64,000 nucleotides of DNA from Paramecium octaurelia (Eukaryota > Ciliophora > Oligohymenophorea > Peniculida > Parameciidae), in contig CAJJDP010000154.1 of the NCBI GenBank assembly GCA_905182995.1, positions 73,947-137,946 of the forward strand, in the 5' to 3' direction. The notes under the pieces are model-generated. The model did no database searches, had not been told where the DNA came from, and was given only the letters and a program-made list of their open reading frames with translations. Position 1 is the stretch's first letter, and every line of letters starts with the position of its first letter. Below are positions 23,190 through 35,648 of this stretch, in pieces. The translations under genes were made by a program, and so were the position numbers.

Positions 23190-24709
23190 ATGTCGCAATC
23201 TCCCCATAAATGGCATTAAGAAACTATTGATTCTCAAAAATCAAAGATGGAGAAAACTGTTCCCATTTGCCCACTTCCATCAGATGTTGCAACTCTAACC
23301 TTACCCAATGGCAAAATTGTTCAGCTACCAGTTTACAAAGGGACTAAAGGTCCTCCAATGATCGATATTACCTAGTTATATTCGAAGACAGGATATTTTA
23401 CTTTGGATCCTGGATTCTCATCAACTGGAGCGTATAAAATTTATAAGAATTGATTTAGATGCATGTCGACCATGACCTACATAGATGGTGATAAGGGAGA
23501 ATTATTATATAGGGGTTATCCAATAGAGACTTTGGCCAAGTACTCCTCTTACATAGAAGTGTGCTATTTATTCATTTACGGACATCTACCATCTTCAAAG
23601 GAATTACAATTATTTGAAGAGACTATGGTGAGTGAGATGATGATAAATGAGAAACTAATTGAATTTTATAAAGGATTTGCGTCTGATAGTCATCCTATGG
23701 CAATTATGGTGGGTGTAGTTGGTGCTTTGAGTGCTTTTATGCACAAGGATTTCGATGTCAATGACCCAAGGGATAGAGAATACATCGCCATCAAACTAGT
23801 AGCCAAAATGCCAACTCTGGCAGCCTATGCATACAGAACAGCTTTGGGCTTGCCTATTATATATCCAAATAAAAAGTATTCTTTCATTGAGAATTTCTTA
23901 TATATGGTACCTATTTACAATTAAATAACAAGATGTTTTCAACCCCAATGAATGACTTTAACGTTGACAAAGTGATTGTTAAAGCATTAGATACTATTTT
24001 TATGTTGCATGCAGATCATGAATAGAATGCATCCACATCCACTGTCAGAATAGCTGGGTCTTCTTTGGCAAATCCATTTGCATGTATTGCTGCTGGAATT
24101 ACAGCATTATGGGGACCATATCACGGAGGTGCTAACGAAGCAGTGTTGAATATGCTCAAGGAAATTGGGAATAAGGAGAATATACCTAAATATCTTCAGA
24201 AGGCTAAATCTAAAGACAATTCTTTTAGATTGATGGGGTTCGGACATAGAGTTTATAAGAATTACGATCCTAGAGCAAAAGTTATGTAGGAAATGTGTTA
24301 CAATGTCTTGGAAAAAACTAAGAGGGCTAATGATATTCTAGAGGTATTTCATCTATTAAAATGATAGTTGGCAATTCAATTAGAATAAACAGCCTTGAAA
24401 GATGACTATTTCATTTAAAGAAAACTGTATCCAAATGTTGATTTCTACACAGGAATTGTATATGAAGCCCTAAGCATCCCAACTTCAATGTTTACTGTGA
24501 TGTTTGCAGTGTAAAGAAGTATTGGATGGATTTGTTAATGGATGGAGATGATGTCAGAGAAAGTTTAAAGAATTAGTAGACCAAGATAATTATATGTTGG
24601 GGAGGATCAGAGAGAATATATTCCTATTTAGGATAGAAAAGATGAAGAAAAGAGCAGAGTCTGTAAGTTACCAATGCACAGCAGCCTATTTGGACTTGTT
24701 AAAGTGTGA
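23190..24709 (+). CDS. Citrate synthase, type II-like
   Basis: ATG at 23190, TGA at 24707-24709; introns 23432-23458, 23907-23932 and 24344-24367 give 480 residues. Catalytic residues are all present: His in [11 protein letters not shown], His in [16 protein letters not shown] and Asp in [19 protein letters not shown] marks the C-terminal CoA region. The [19 protein letters not shown] segment is closer to bacterial GltA and plant peroxisomal enzymes than to the usual mitochondrial one. It condenses oxaloacetate and acetyl-CoA to citrate. The N terminus ([19 protein letters not shown]) is not an obvious mitochondrial presequence and no C-terminal peroxisomal tripeptide is seen, so location is open. 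It is divergent from the polytopic protein, with 108 bases between starts. Confidence 0.95.
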
Positions 24710-24856
24710 TCAGAATTTATATGAGAACCCATTTATAGTATAAATATATTATATTATTCTCTTAAAATAATAAAGAGAATCCATAAGTCAACAACAGTTA
24801 TCAGTAGATTTATTTATAAATAAGACTTAATAAATATAATTAACATAAAAAATGAT

Positions 24857-25384
24857 TCAATTTACAGGTTTTATCTATAATAATTAAATAGAAGCTTACT
24901 CTAAAATGAAGTCCAATTAATGAAAATACAAAGCATTTCAAGTCTTGAATTAGGTAAAAGAAAACTCTTAAACCATCTGGATCCTAACTGCTTTACACAT
25001 CATGAATTGATCCAAGTTTTGATGTAGTAAATGAAATGTGAGCATTCCCCAATTTGATTTCTAATTCTTATCTTCCAATTTTATCTGGAGCTGGCCATTT
25101 TGAATCATTCTCTCTTCAATTATATTCAATTTATACTTAATGATTTCTGATTCTTCGATTATTCTCTTGAACTCTGAAATCACTGATTCTGAAACATAGC
25201 ATTCCTTTCTGATTAATACATCTGATTTATAGTTGGAATTATTTGCATATCTTAATCTTCCATCACTCCTAAACTCGAATTCAAGAAATTCATGTCCATA
25301 CACACCTTTGTGTCCAACACTATTTATACAACTTATAAATTACTAATATCTGAGATAAAACTCATCATTCTAATTTGTTTGCAT
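24857..25384 (-). CDS. mago: Mago nashi, exon-junction-complex core protein
   Basis: ATG at 25384, TGA at 24857-24859; introns 25320-25343 (24 nt), 25114-25136 (23 nt) and 24875-24899 (25 nt) give 151 residues, the usual family length. The match is nearly complete: [79 protein letters not shown] and the family C terminus HFRIKP. With Y14 it clamps eIF4A3 in exon-junction complexes. The 24-nt intron lies inside YYVGHKG, is a multiple of three and has no TGA, so a retained form would add 8 residues in frame. The gene converges on citrate synthase. Confidence 0.96.
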
Positions 25385-25898
25385 TTTTAATAATTTAATT
25401 AAATAGTGATTATTTAATAAAGCAAAATATTATTAAACATAAAATCATATCAGAAATACATCAAATAACTCATCTAAACTGTTTAAAGATGCAATTTTTC
25501 ACTCAGTTTTGCCAATCATATTCTTCAGTAGTTCTTCAAGTTTTATACAAATTTAATACTTTACCTCAAAAAAGATTCGAATATCATTTTGGAGTGCATT
25601 GTTAAATGAGAATGAGGCAAGAGATTGCTAAACAAATTTGGATAAATTAAAATATCTTATACTCTTAAATTTTATGCTTATTCTATTTTTTCGCTTTTGG
25701 TTCCTATAAGTAAGTTTTGTTAAAATAATTTTTTTAAAGATTCAATTCCTATTCTTAGGTTGGATTAGATAATAGAAAATATAATTGGAGTATGGAGCCA
25801 TTTGATATTTTAAGGTAATAATGTGGAGATGAAAAAAATAAATAAATTCCTATGAATATTTGAACATTAATTATTTCAGATGTATTTTTTTATAGATA
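25385..25898. other. Uncertain coding region between Mago and the HMG-box gene
   Basis: A plus-strand frame from ATG 25489 to TGA 25861-25863 is open for 125 codons but reads as a Phe/Tyr-rich, unconvincing protein. On the minus strand part of the same DNA reads as a more natural helical sequence (SLASFSFNNALQND, then IRIFFE), followed by a possible GTAAAG intron. I could not close either into a proper gene. It may hold one small gene, strand undecided, or only intergenic DNA in which TGA happens to be rare. Confidence 0.3.
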
Positions 25899-26476
25899 TC
25901 ATTCCTAGCCTATCTCTGCACCAAAAGAATCAACGTCTTCATCTTAATCCACTTTCTATTAGACTTTTTCTTTTTTTGCAATTGATTTATTGGTTTTTGT
26001 TTGACTCTTGCCGTTGATTTGTTTGCCTGTTTATGTGCAATAGAGTTCATTTTCTTATGAGTAACGACTTCTGTCTTTTAAGGCTTAATCATGATATGAC
26101 TATGCATTAAAAAATAGTTTGAGTACCTACTAAATTTCTTTTGGTAAATCTTTCCATTCACTAGCAATTAATTTGGTGATTTCTTAAAATTGTAGATCTA
26201 GTATAGCATTAAAAAAGACTTGGATATTGTTTTTGAAATTTCTCTCTTTTGTCTTAAAAATAAAAGATGAATGCTGATTTAGGCATCTTGGGAGCCAATG
26301 GATCTTTTTGTTTTTTTTGTTTTTTTTGTTTTGTGACTTATTGCTTTGGTTATTCCTCTGGTTCTGGTGTTGGTGCTAAATAGGATTCAACCAGAGCTTT
26401 AAATCGTATTAGAAAATTTTCAAACTTGCTTTGTTCTTTTTTCTATTTATGATATTATCATAATTACATCTTACAT
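25899..26476 (-). CDS. HMG-box protein
   Basis: ATG at 26476, TGA at 25899-25901; introns 26443-26467, 26198-26219 and 26100-26126 give 167 residues. A Lys/Gln-rich linker (QKKQKKQKDPLAPKMPKS) leads into a single HMG box: AFIFYFQDKREKFQKQYP, then FQEITKLIASEWKDLPKEI, then YHDQALKDRSRY. This is the HMGB-type, structure-specific and largely sequence-independent DNA-binding fold. The C-terminal tail is first basic, then acidic (VDQDEDVDSFGAEIGQE), as in nucleosome-associated HMGB proteins. Only one box is present. A poly-A tract of the form CAAAAAAAA (as T runs near 26307-26333 on the plus strand) encodes the linker. Confidence 0.92.
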
Positions 26477-26579
26477 CTCTGAATCAAGATTTTAGATTAA
26501 TAATATATATAAATATTTAACATAATTCCTATCGGACCCAAACTATATAATAAAAACATAAGTAATTCAATTGTTACAC

Positions 26580-27116
26580 TCATTGAAAATAGGAATCAGA
26601 CCACAAGTCATTGAGGAAGATGCGGCAATTTCTGTCAGTAAACCACTTCTCCTTCTCCAAACTGGATTTCATAATTTCAGTATCCATCATCTTCCTCAAT
26701 CTCCAGTCTCTCCTCCTAGATTAATTTATTGAGGTCTAATTTTTTGGACTCTAATAAAATGTCCTTAAATGATATTCCTTGGGAATCGGTTTAAAAATAA
26801 TTAACCCATTTTTCTTCTTCAAAACTTTTTTATTAGGGATAAGCGGCGGTTATTGAAAATTCTCAATCTGAGGCATATTAAATTAAAAAGTCTTAGTAAT
26901 CGAAGTAATTTCGAATAGATCGCATCCTACACCTTTGTCTTCATATTTTTTATCAGCCTATGAGTGATATCTGACCTGAGGAGATGTAGTTGAGATTTTT
27001 CGATTTCTGATTTTAGCAGGTGTAGTTCCACCCAAAAGATAGGTTTCATGATTAGATGTATCCATCCTCCTGGGAGTTCTCTTCTACAGTGTACATTACA
27101 TGACAACTAGATCCAT
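26580..27116 (-). CDS. Hypothetical basic protein (178 aa)
   Basis: A continuous frame from ATG 27116 to TGA 26580-26582, 179 codons with no intron required. Downstream in-frame Met codons (for example the one starting MDTSNHETYLLGG) are alternative starts. The product is basic and polar, with KKVLKKKNGLIIFKP in the middle and RRRDWRLRKMMDTEIM toward the end. There is no signal peptide, membrane segment or recognised domain. It lies in a tandem row of four small minus-strand genes (25899 to 28391) with short gaps between them. Confidence 0.6.
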
Positions 27117-27166
27117 AGCGATGGCCTATTTATAACAAATTAATATATTTATCATCAATATTATAA

Positions 27167-27567
27167 TCAAAGAAGGGTCTTTCCGATTTCGAATACTTTT
27201 TTTAAACCACATAGATTGTCGGTTTTCACGAATTGACTCTCGATTTTGTGTTTTTATAAATAGGAATCACATGTCTTTAATTACTTTGCCAATGACATTC
27301 TTCTACTGACAAAATATCTGGAGATCATAATACAATAAGTTCTTACTTTTCTTATGGAATCAGTTGTGCCTTGCTATTATTTTATGTATTCAAATTAGAT
27401 TTGATTTAAATCATTCGGGAGGATGATTGAGTGCTGATGCTAACTGATCTTGCTAAGATGAGATGCAAATTTGAATATTTAGAGGGATTATAAATAGGTT
27501 TTTTAGTATTTGATTGTCTCATAAGTAAACTCAACTTAATTAAATTCTCATTCAAGTCTTGATCCAT
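27167..27567 (-). CDS. Hypothetical small protein (123 aa)
   Basis: ATG at 27567, TGA at 27167-27169, with one 29-nt intron (27318-27346, GTAAGA...CCAG); removing it yields 123 residues. The N terminus is helical (MDQDLNENLIKLSLLMRQ), the middle is Ser/Asn-rich and the last 40 residues are basic (KQLKTCDSYLQKHKIESQ). No domain is recognised. It starts 45 bases downstream of the stop of the next upstream gene (27613) and stops 50 bases before the start of the next. Confidence 0.65.
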
Positions 27568-27612
27568 ATTTATTTAGTGTAAAATATTTATTTAGTGCAA
27601 ATGAATTATAAA

Positions 27613-28391
27613 TCATTTTAAATTCTCTTTCTGTCCTTGCATCTTCTACATCAACAGATGCAAATTACTTATACTTAACTACGATCGATTTGCTGATCTC
27701 GGTTGAAGAATTCCTTCACTCACCAAATTTTTAAGATCCATGCTTTTATTCTTAATTAACGATGAATTTTTCTTTTTTGAGTTCTGAATAACTAATTTTT
27801 GTTGTTTTATGAGCATATTCTAACTGTTATCACGAGAATGTCGAGGAGAACTGGCAATTGATATGAACTGAGGAGATTTGTCCCCAGCTAACAATTTGGC
27901 GAGTGGAGATCTTGCAGAATGCACTTGCTTTTGTGTTTCTAAGTCCTTTTTGTCTTTGATTATAGAGGTCTCACTCAAACTTTGACATTGTTCAATTGCT
28001 GATTCTTCGTCGATTTGAGTGAGTTGTCTAGGTTCTGCTATGCTCTTTTCATCAAGTACAATTTATTTGTTGTATGCACTCCAAATGTCATCGATTATTA
28101 CATTGACGATCATTTACAAATTGGCTTTAAAAATATTTGAATTCAATTTGTAATGTTCTGCTAATTTAAAATCTTTTAAGGGAATCTCTTTTTAGATTGC
28201 CAATTTCAACAATTCCTATAATGTTAAGTTTAACTCACTTGGATAGTGTATGTATGTTCCTATTGGAAAATCTCTTTGAATAAAGCAAATATTTTTTCGA
28301 CGAAGTTAGATGCCAATCTGTTGAAGATATTATCGATCTCCAAAAATTTCTGACTTTCCCTCTGTACCCTCAAGAAATCCAACTCTTACAT
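27613..28391 (-). CDS. Hypothetical protein with helical N-terminal domain and Ser-rich tail
   Basis: ATG at 28391, TGA at 27613-27615, one 23-nt intron (28216-28238, GTGAGT...TAG), 251 residues. Residues 1-110 look like a compact helical domain (FNRLASNFVEKIFALFKE, then LLKLAIQKEIPLKDFKLAEH). The rest is Ser/Lys/Gln-rich with short SP motifs (SPRHSRDNSQNML), suggesting a phosphorylated, disordered tail. The intron donor GTGAG is a rarer form here than GTA. The family is not recognised. Confidence 0.7.
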
Positions 28392-28523
28392 AAATTTTAG
28401 ATCGTTAAAAAAATATATTAATGACAACAATTATAAATATTTAAATTAATGCAATTCAATGAAAAACCCAACATACAAATAAGTAAATCGCAATAATTTA
28501 GCACATATAATATATATTCTTGG

Positions 28524-29951
28524 TCAGATTATAGGCAAATTCTAAGCTGGCAAACTCTAATTCCGATTATTTCGTTTCTGATTTGGCGAATGCTCAATTA
28601 GCACTGGCAATTGACTGATCCTTCTCTATTGCAAATAAGGAGGAGTTTCCTCCTAAGAGAGTCTTCGATATCTCTGTTTTAGTTATTGATAAATGGGCAC
28701 TTCCTTCTAATATTCAAGTAGGATCTTAGCAATCACATTCCTATCAGAATAGTTATGCGCCTTCTTATGCTTCCCAGAATAGTTTATTGAATACTATTAT
28801 TCTTTAATTAATATATAAATACTTAAAAGCAGTTCCTATTCTGCCAGATATTAGGAAATTCTAGTAGGATTTGGAGAAGACTATTATGAACCAGCTCCTA
28901 GAGTTGTTTGCCTATTTCTGTTGATGGTTTCCTGGGTGTCACTGTTTTGATGCGCCTCCGTTTTGTACTTTTGATTACTGTAATTAGCTTTGGGTAGCAT
29001 GTTTGCAATGGAAATTTAATTTTTAGGGAATATGATAGTATTTAGCAACTTGCTTTGGTCTTCGATTGTTTGCGTTTTAAATCTATTAAAATATGGGAGT
29101 TCACTTAAGGCATAGGATGTGGGTCTTAAATTTGTTTGGACTTACAACATCATCCTTATGACATTTTGCAAATCTAAGGAATATTGGGATGGAAGTCTTG
29201 GATAGAGACCTATATGATATGGTTTCTGGAGAAATACCTTTGATAACTTTCTTGTAGAGTCCTTCCATGTCTTCTGCTCTGAATGGAGGTTTGAGAGCAG
29301 CCATTTCATAAGTTACACATCCCAACGACCAGATATCGGATTTCTGATCATAGGGCTGATCCTTCCACACTTCAGGACTTGCATAATAGGGTGTTCCTGT
29401 TTATGTGTAAAGCAATCCCTTTTTAGCTACCTTTGAAACATTCATGTCTCCCAGTTTCACATCTCCGTTTGATTACAAAAAAACATTTGCACTTTTTAAG
29501 TCTCTATGGAATATTTTTAAATCATGCAATGCTTTTAAACCACTAGCAATTTGAAAAGTAATTTTCATAATGTCATTTTCAGGCATAATTGTATTTGATT
29601 TGATACATTTCTAAATTTGCTAGAACAGGTCTCCATTATCAGCAAGTTCCATAACAATACTGTTACATAATTATTAAATATCATTACCATAATGAATTGC
29701 TATTGACATCAATGAATGCTTCTTTGTAGCTAATTATAAATGGGTGTTTAATAGAAGCCAATATTCTAACTTCATTTAAAGCATTTTATTTCTCCTTATC
29801 ACTCAAGTTTGTTAGGTTAACCTTTTTCAAGGCATATTCTGCGTTGTCCTCAATTCTTCTCACTTTATACACTGTTGAGTATGCTCCCTCACCTATTATA
29901 TAAGTAAACTAAACCTAATTTTGACATAATCTTGAAATCTTTAAGTGACAT
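28524..29951 (-). CDS. NEK-family Ser/Thr kinase with C-terminal extension
   Basis: ATG at 29951, TGA at 28524-28526; introns 29893-29914, 29660-29687 and 29210-29237 give 449 residues. Kinase features: GEGAYSTVYKV, ATP-binding Lys in YALKKVNL, HRDLKSANVFL, GTPYYASPEVW and KSDIWSLGCVTYEMAALKPP, the last typical of NIMA-related kinases. The expected DFG is DMN (KLGDMNVSKVA); Asp is kept but Phe-Gly is not. Residues from about 290 are an Asn/Gln/Ser-rich tail without a recognised domain. NEKs control cilia, basal bodies and division; ciliates have many. The tail frame is continuous with the kinase, which rules out a separate gene at 28524-29000. Confidence 0.9.
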
Positions 29952-29983
29952 TTATAATTATTTAATATATATATTAATAATCA

Positions 29984-30297
29984 TCATGCTTTGTTTCCAC
30001 TCTTTCCTTTTTAAGCACTGCCTTTCTTGTTTGAGTTCTTAACTGCACTCTTCTTTACTGATTTCTAAGTGCTTTTTTATGTACTCTTTTGAGTAGATTT
30101 TTTTGCAGAATCCTTCTTTGCAGATGCAACTGGAGTCTTTGGTGCAGGTGCTGCAATATCAACCTTTGCAGGTGAGGCTGCTGGAGCTTATTTTTTAATT
30201 TTTTTTGTGGCTGATCCACTTTCTAATAAATTATATATCAATTGAATTTACTTTTTCCTGATTTGCTTTAACTTCTGCTCTTTCCTCCTTTTGCCAT
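29984..30297 (-). CDS. Lysine/alanine/serine-rich basic protein, linker-histone-H1-like
   Basis: ATG at 30297, TGA at 29984-29986, one 29-nt intron (30223-30251), 94 residues. The sequence is almost wholly Lys, Ala, Ser, Pro, Thr and Gln, with repeats such as KKSTQKSTQKSTQKSVKK and AAPAPKTPVASAKKD. There is no globular domain. Ciliate macronuclear H1 (known from Tetrahymena) also lacks the globular domain, so an H1-like role in chromatin is reasonable but rests on composition only; a ribosomal-tail or other basic protein is possible. It stops 32 bases before the NEK start. Confidence 0.7.
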
Positions 30298-30691
30298 TTT
30301 ATTATTTATTATCACTTTCAAATTGAATTCTGCTAAATATCAAATTTACAATTATAAATTAATTTAATTGGCTATTTCTTCAAAATAATGAATATTAAAA
30401 TCAATCACATATTTTGATCCATTCATTCAATAAATTGACATTTACAATTTGGATAATTTCTATTCCTAGTATTTTCCACTCCAGATTTTCGATATTCACA
30501 GATCTCCCCCACTAAGAACTCCAAAAACCTGCAAATTTATTCCCTATCTTTACGAATTCTTGTGCATATATATTACTAAAAATTTACATTTGAAATTTTC
30601 TGTATTTTTGCTATATTCAATTTAATTGATTGAAAGATCTCAATAAACTTCAGAAATAATAGTTGATTTTTAATTAAATTTATTCCGTATT
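30298..30691. promoter_or_regulatory. Divergent intergenic region between H1-like and CDPK genes
   Basis: About 394 bases between two divergent ATGs with no plausible coding. A C-rich patch at 30500-30512 (AGATCTCCCCCAC) stands out in otherwise A/T-rich DNA. It should contain both promoters, but I see no element I can name. Confidence 0.35.
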
Positions 30692-32586
<1,895 letters not shown>

Positions 32587-32617
32587 TATATTTTATTAAT
32601 GCATGTATTATCTTAAA

Positions 32618-34766
32618 TCAGGAACTGTAATATAAATGATAATCCCTAATTGCAAAGTATTCTAAATTTACTAAACAAATTACCACTGCCATCTCCATTT
32701 TAAATAACAATTTAAAAGGTTACTGAACCTTTATTATGCGTGAATGTTACATCCACAGTAACTATTTAATCCTTGTAAGAGGCGTTGGAAGAACATAGGT
32801 TTTAAAGGTTAGTATGATAATCTACACTTTAATCCCAAATAATGACTTTGTCAGCCAAAATTCGTAGGGATTTAGTGGGAACCCAAGCTTCCAAGAAGTA
32901 AACACTTAATTACAGTCTCAAGATTGAATGACTTTAGGTGAGGGACACGCGCTTTTATAAGAAAATGTTTTTGTTTCCTATGTTAATCCCTCCAGCCACA
33001 CTCTTTGAATCACATGTAGTTACTGCAATTGGTGAGTAAGACAATAATTGCCAATTTTTTGGATCTGAAAATGTTGTAGTAAAAAAATTGGAATTAACTA
33101 ATTTTTCAATTTGCGTGCAGGGAGTAGTAGAACAATCCTGGCTGATTTAGTAGATCTTGAATTAATTAAATCCATATTTATAGTTACCAGAACTATAAGG
33201 TATTGATTCAAACTAAACTCTCACAAAATTAGCTGTGTGATCAAATGTGTATTCGAAGTATGAGTAATCTTCAACATCATATTGTAAACTAGTTGTGCAA
33301 CTACCAGAAGTAGTCGGATTATCTTAACCTATTTAGACAATTTCATCATAATCTTCATCGATTTTCAAATTGATATTCTGTTCGGGACCAGAAGAGTAAA
33401 CTTAGAAAATAATCTTGATCTTCTCATGATCTTCCAAAACGAAGTCTTTGTATAAGAGATTGTATAACGAGAGGTAATTCATATTAAGGAAATAAGAATC
33501 AGTCAAGAAGGATTTCGAGATTTACCCAGTAGCATCTGAAGGAACATAACTTCCCCAAGATGATTGACTTGCAAAAGAATTCAATGTTAAATCGTTTTCT
33601 ATTTCACTCTATGTCTGTGTGACTCCTGTGATACAAGTTGAACCTAATCCTGGAGCGCACAAGGCGCATGGTGATACACATGCTAACATATATACATTAA
33701 ACTCCCTGATTCCAATTGAATCGGTTGGTGATATTATATCACTCAAAAACTAAAACGTTAAATATTGATTAGTGTGATTGACTGTTATATCAACATCATA
33801 ATATTGCTCTGGTTTTGTACTACTTCCACAAAGGGAAATCGTCTAATATTTTTTTTGAGAATCCAACCAAATAACAGAGTTATCCAACTGTAATTAATAC
33901 TAGGAATTTTGTAGTGCATCAAACTTCCAAAACTGAAACGTTATTCTCAGTTAATAATGAGGACCAAGAAAATACTGTCTAGTTAATGTAGTTCCTGTTG
34001 AATATTTTCCAAAAGTTGATATCTCTGTCAAATATAATTGATTAGTTACAATCGCACACGTTTTCACTTATCTACTGATTAGTAACCATCCAACCTTCGT
34101 TAGAATAGAAACTAAAGCTTGTAAAATAGCTCATCTTTAAAATATACGGTTTGCATTGTGAAGCATCAACGTCGAGGTAGGTACAAAAATAGCATCCTAC
34201 TGGACAGTTGTAAGTATAAAGATAAATATCTCTGATTCCCCAGTATTTCTATTCTAATAAAGTTAAATACTTATGCAGATGGAGCTTATAAAGTAGATGT
34301 GATTTCCAAAATTAATGACCTTTAGATATGAGAAACAATTATTTCTTAATATAAATATTGCCCAAATGAATTTTCTAAATTTGAACTTACGGTCTGTTCG
34401 TCAATGATTTCTCCATTTATTTTTGTTTGAATCACTTCATTATCCCAAGCATTTATTCTAAATTATTATATGTTTTACGCCCAAATCTTCAACTTTAATT
34501 TCACTGTGTGATGAGAAGCTGATATCAGAATTAACTTATAAATAGAAACCCCACCTCCAAAAAAATTATTCCCACCAAAAATGGATTAACCGTCTCTCAA
34601 ATCATATCCTTCGCTCCCTCCAATTACACTCCAACCTAAATGATTAGAAAACAGATTGCAAACCTTGATTTGATGAAAAAGTGTTCTCTGTAAAAGCCGA
34701 ATAGGCTAATTACATTGAACCGATGCTAATTCGACAGATCATTAAAAAAAAAACTACGCTCAACAT
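32618..34766 (-). CDS. Predicted secreted or surface protein, ciliate-specific repeats
   Basis: ATG at 34766 starts a signal peptide (MLSVVFFLMICRISIG). A 28-nt GTTTGC...TTTAG intron and a 22-nt GTATTT...ATAG intron are clear; others further on are not all resolved. The product has repeats of a beta-rich unit with phrases such as LKLKIWAQ, AWDNEV and YWGIRDIYLYTYNCPVGCYFC, the pattern common in large families of secreted ciliate proteins with Cys knots. The last exon reads DGSEYFAIRDYHLYYSS before TGA 32618-32620, after a 22-nt intron. No catalytic motif or terminal membrane helix is seen. Function is unknown; cell-surface or cortical secretion is inference. Confidence 0.7.
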
Positions 34767-35648
34767 CCAAAACGAAAAAATTGTAAATTTAATTTATAAA
34801 ACTTTTCATCTTAAAACAAAAATGCTTATTAGGTTTACAACTAATTAAAACAATAATATAAAAAACCTTAGAATTTATATATAATAATTGATTTGTTAAT
34901 GTATCTTATCTCACAACTAGAGGACTTAAACTAATAGTTGTTTTATTATGGATATTTGTTCATTATCATTAAAATCATATTTGATAAATGTTATTTTTCG
35001 AATTAGAGAATTTTCTCACTTAATTGTAATAAAGAAAAGATATGATAAGATAAGATAATAAGGACAATATAGAAAATATTGTCTCTTTAAATATAAAAAC
35101 CTAAGATCAATCTATTTATTTTTTCTAATTGATATAAACGTTTTTCTAAGTTTCAAATAATCATTAACTATAAATGATTATATAGTTTCCCCATTCAAAT
35201 TGCTTAAAAACTGCTTTTCTTCAAAGATAAGTCTTAAGCTGGTGGTTAAGAAACTATTAAGTTAATCATTTTTTTGGAAGTGGAACACTTTCCTCTTTTA
35301 AGGATAATATAGTACTTTTAATAGTGAGAAAATGGTTTCAATTTTAATTATAAATAGCAAATGTAAAAGCATCAATTGTAAACCAAATAAATCGCTTTTT
35401 ATGTATTTAATAATTAATTTTGTTGTCAGTATTATTAAGAAAAACAGAATAGGTATAAATATTATATGATTTTCAATTTGAAAAATTTGTTAACTCTTCA
35501 AAATTATGTATTTCTTAAGAAATAAACATGATGTTTTTATTACATGAATGAGCTGCTTCTTATTAAATATGAGTATTTTTGATTTCAATTTCCTCTTCTC
35601 TTTTTGTTTTAGTTATTGAATATTAATTATATTATATTATAATATAAT
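34767..35648. other. Intergenic region, about 880 bases, with a palindrome at its right end
   Basis: No convincing gene; all frames have scattered TGA and low-complexity A/T sequence. At 35629-35650 lies a perfect 22-base palindrome made only of A and T, centred at 35639/35640 and touching the ATG of the next gene at 35649. This is the widest gap in the middle of the window together with 50887-51739 and 55868-56755. Confidence 0.5.

Noticed and set aside
28449-28920. A plus-strand reading frame opposite the NEK tail, with protein-like Ser/Asn segments
   Set aside because: It needs a 19-nt intron and still meets an in-frame TGA at 28616-28618, while the minus-strand frame is continuous with the NEK kinase domain.
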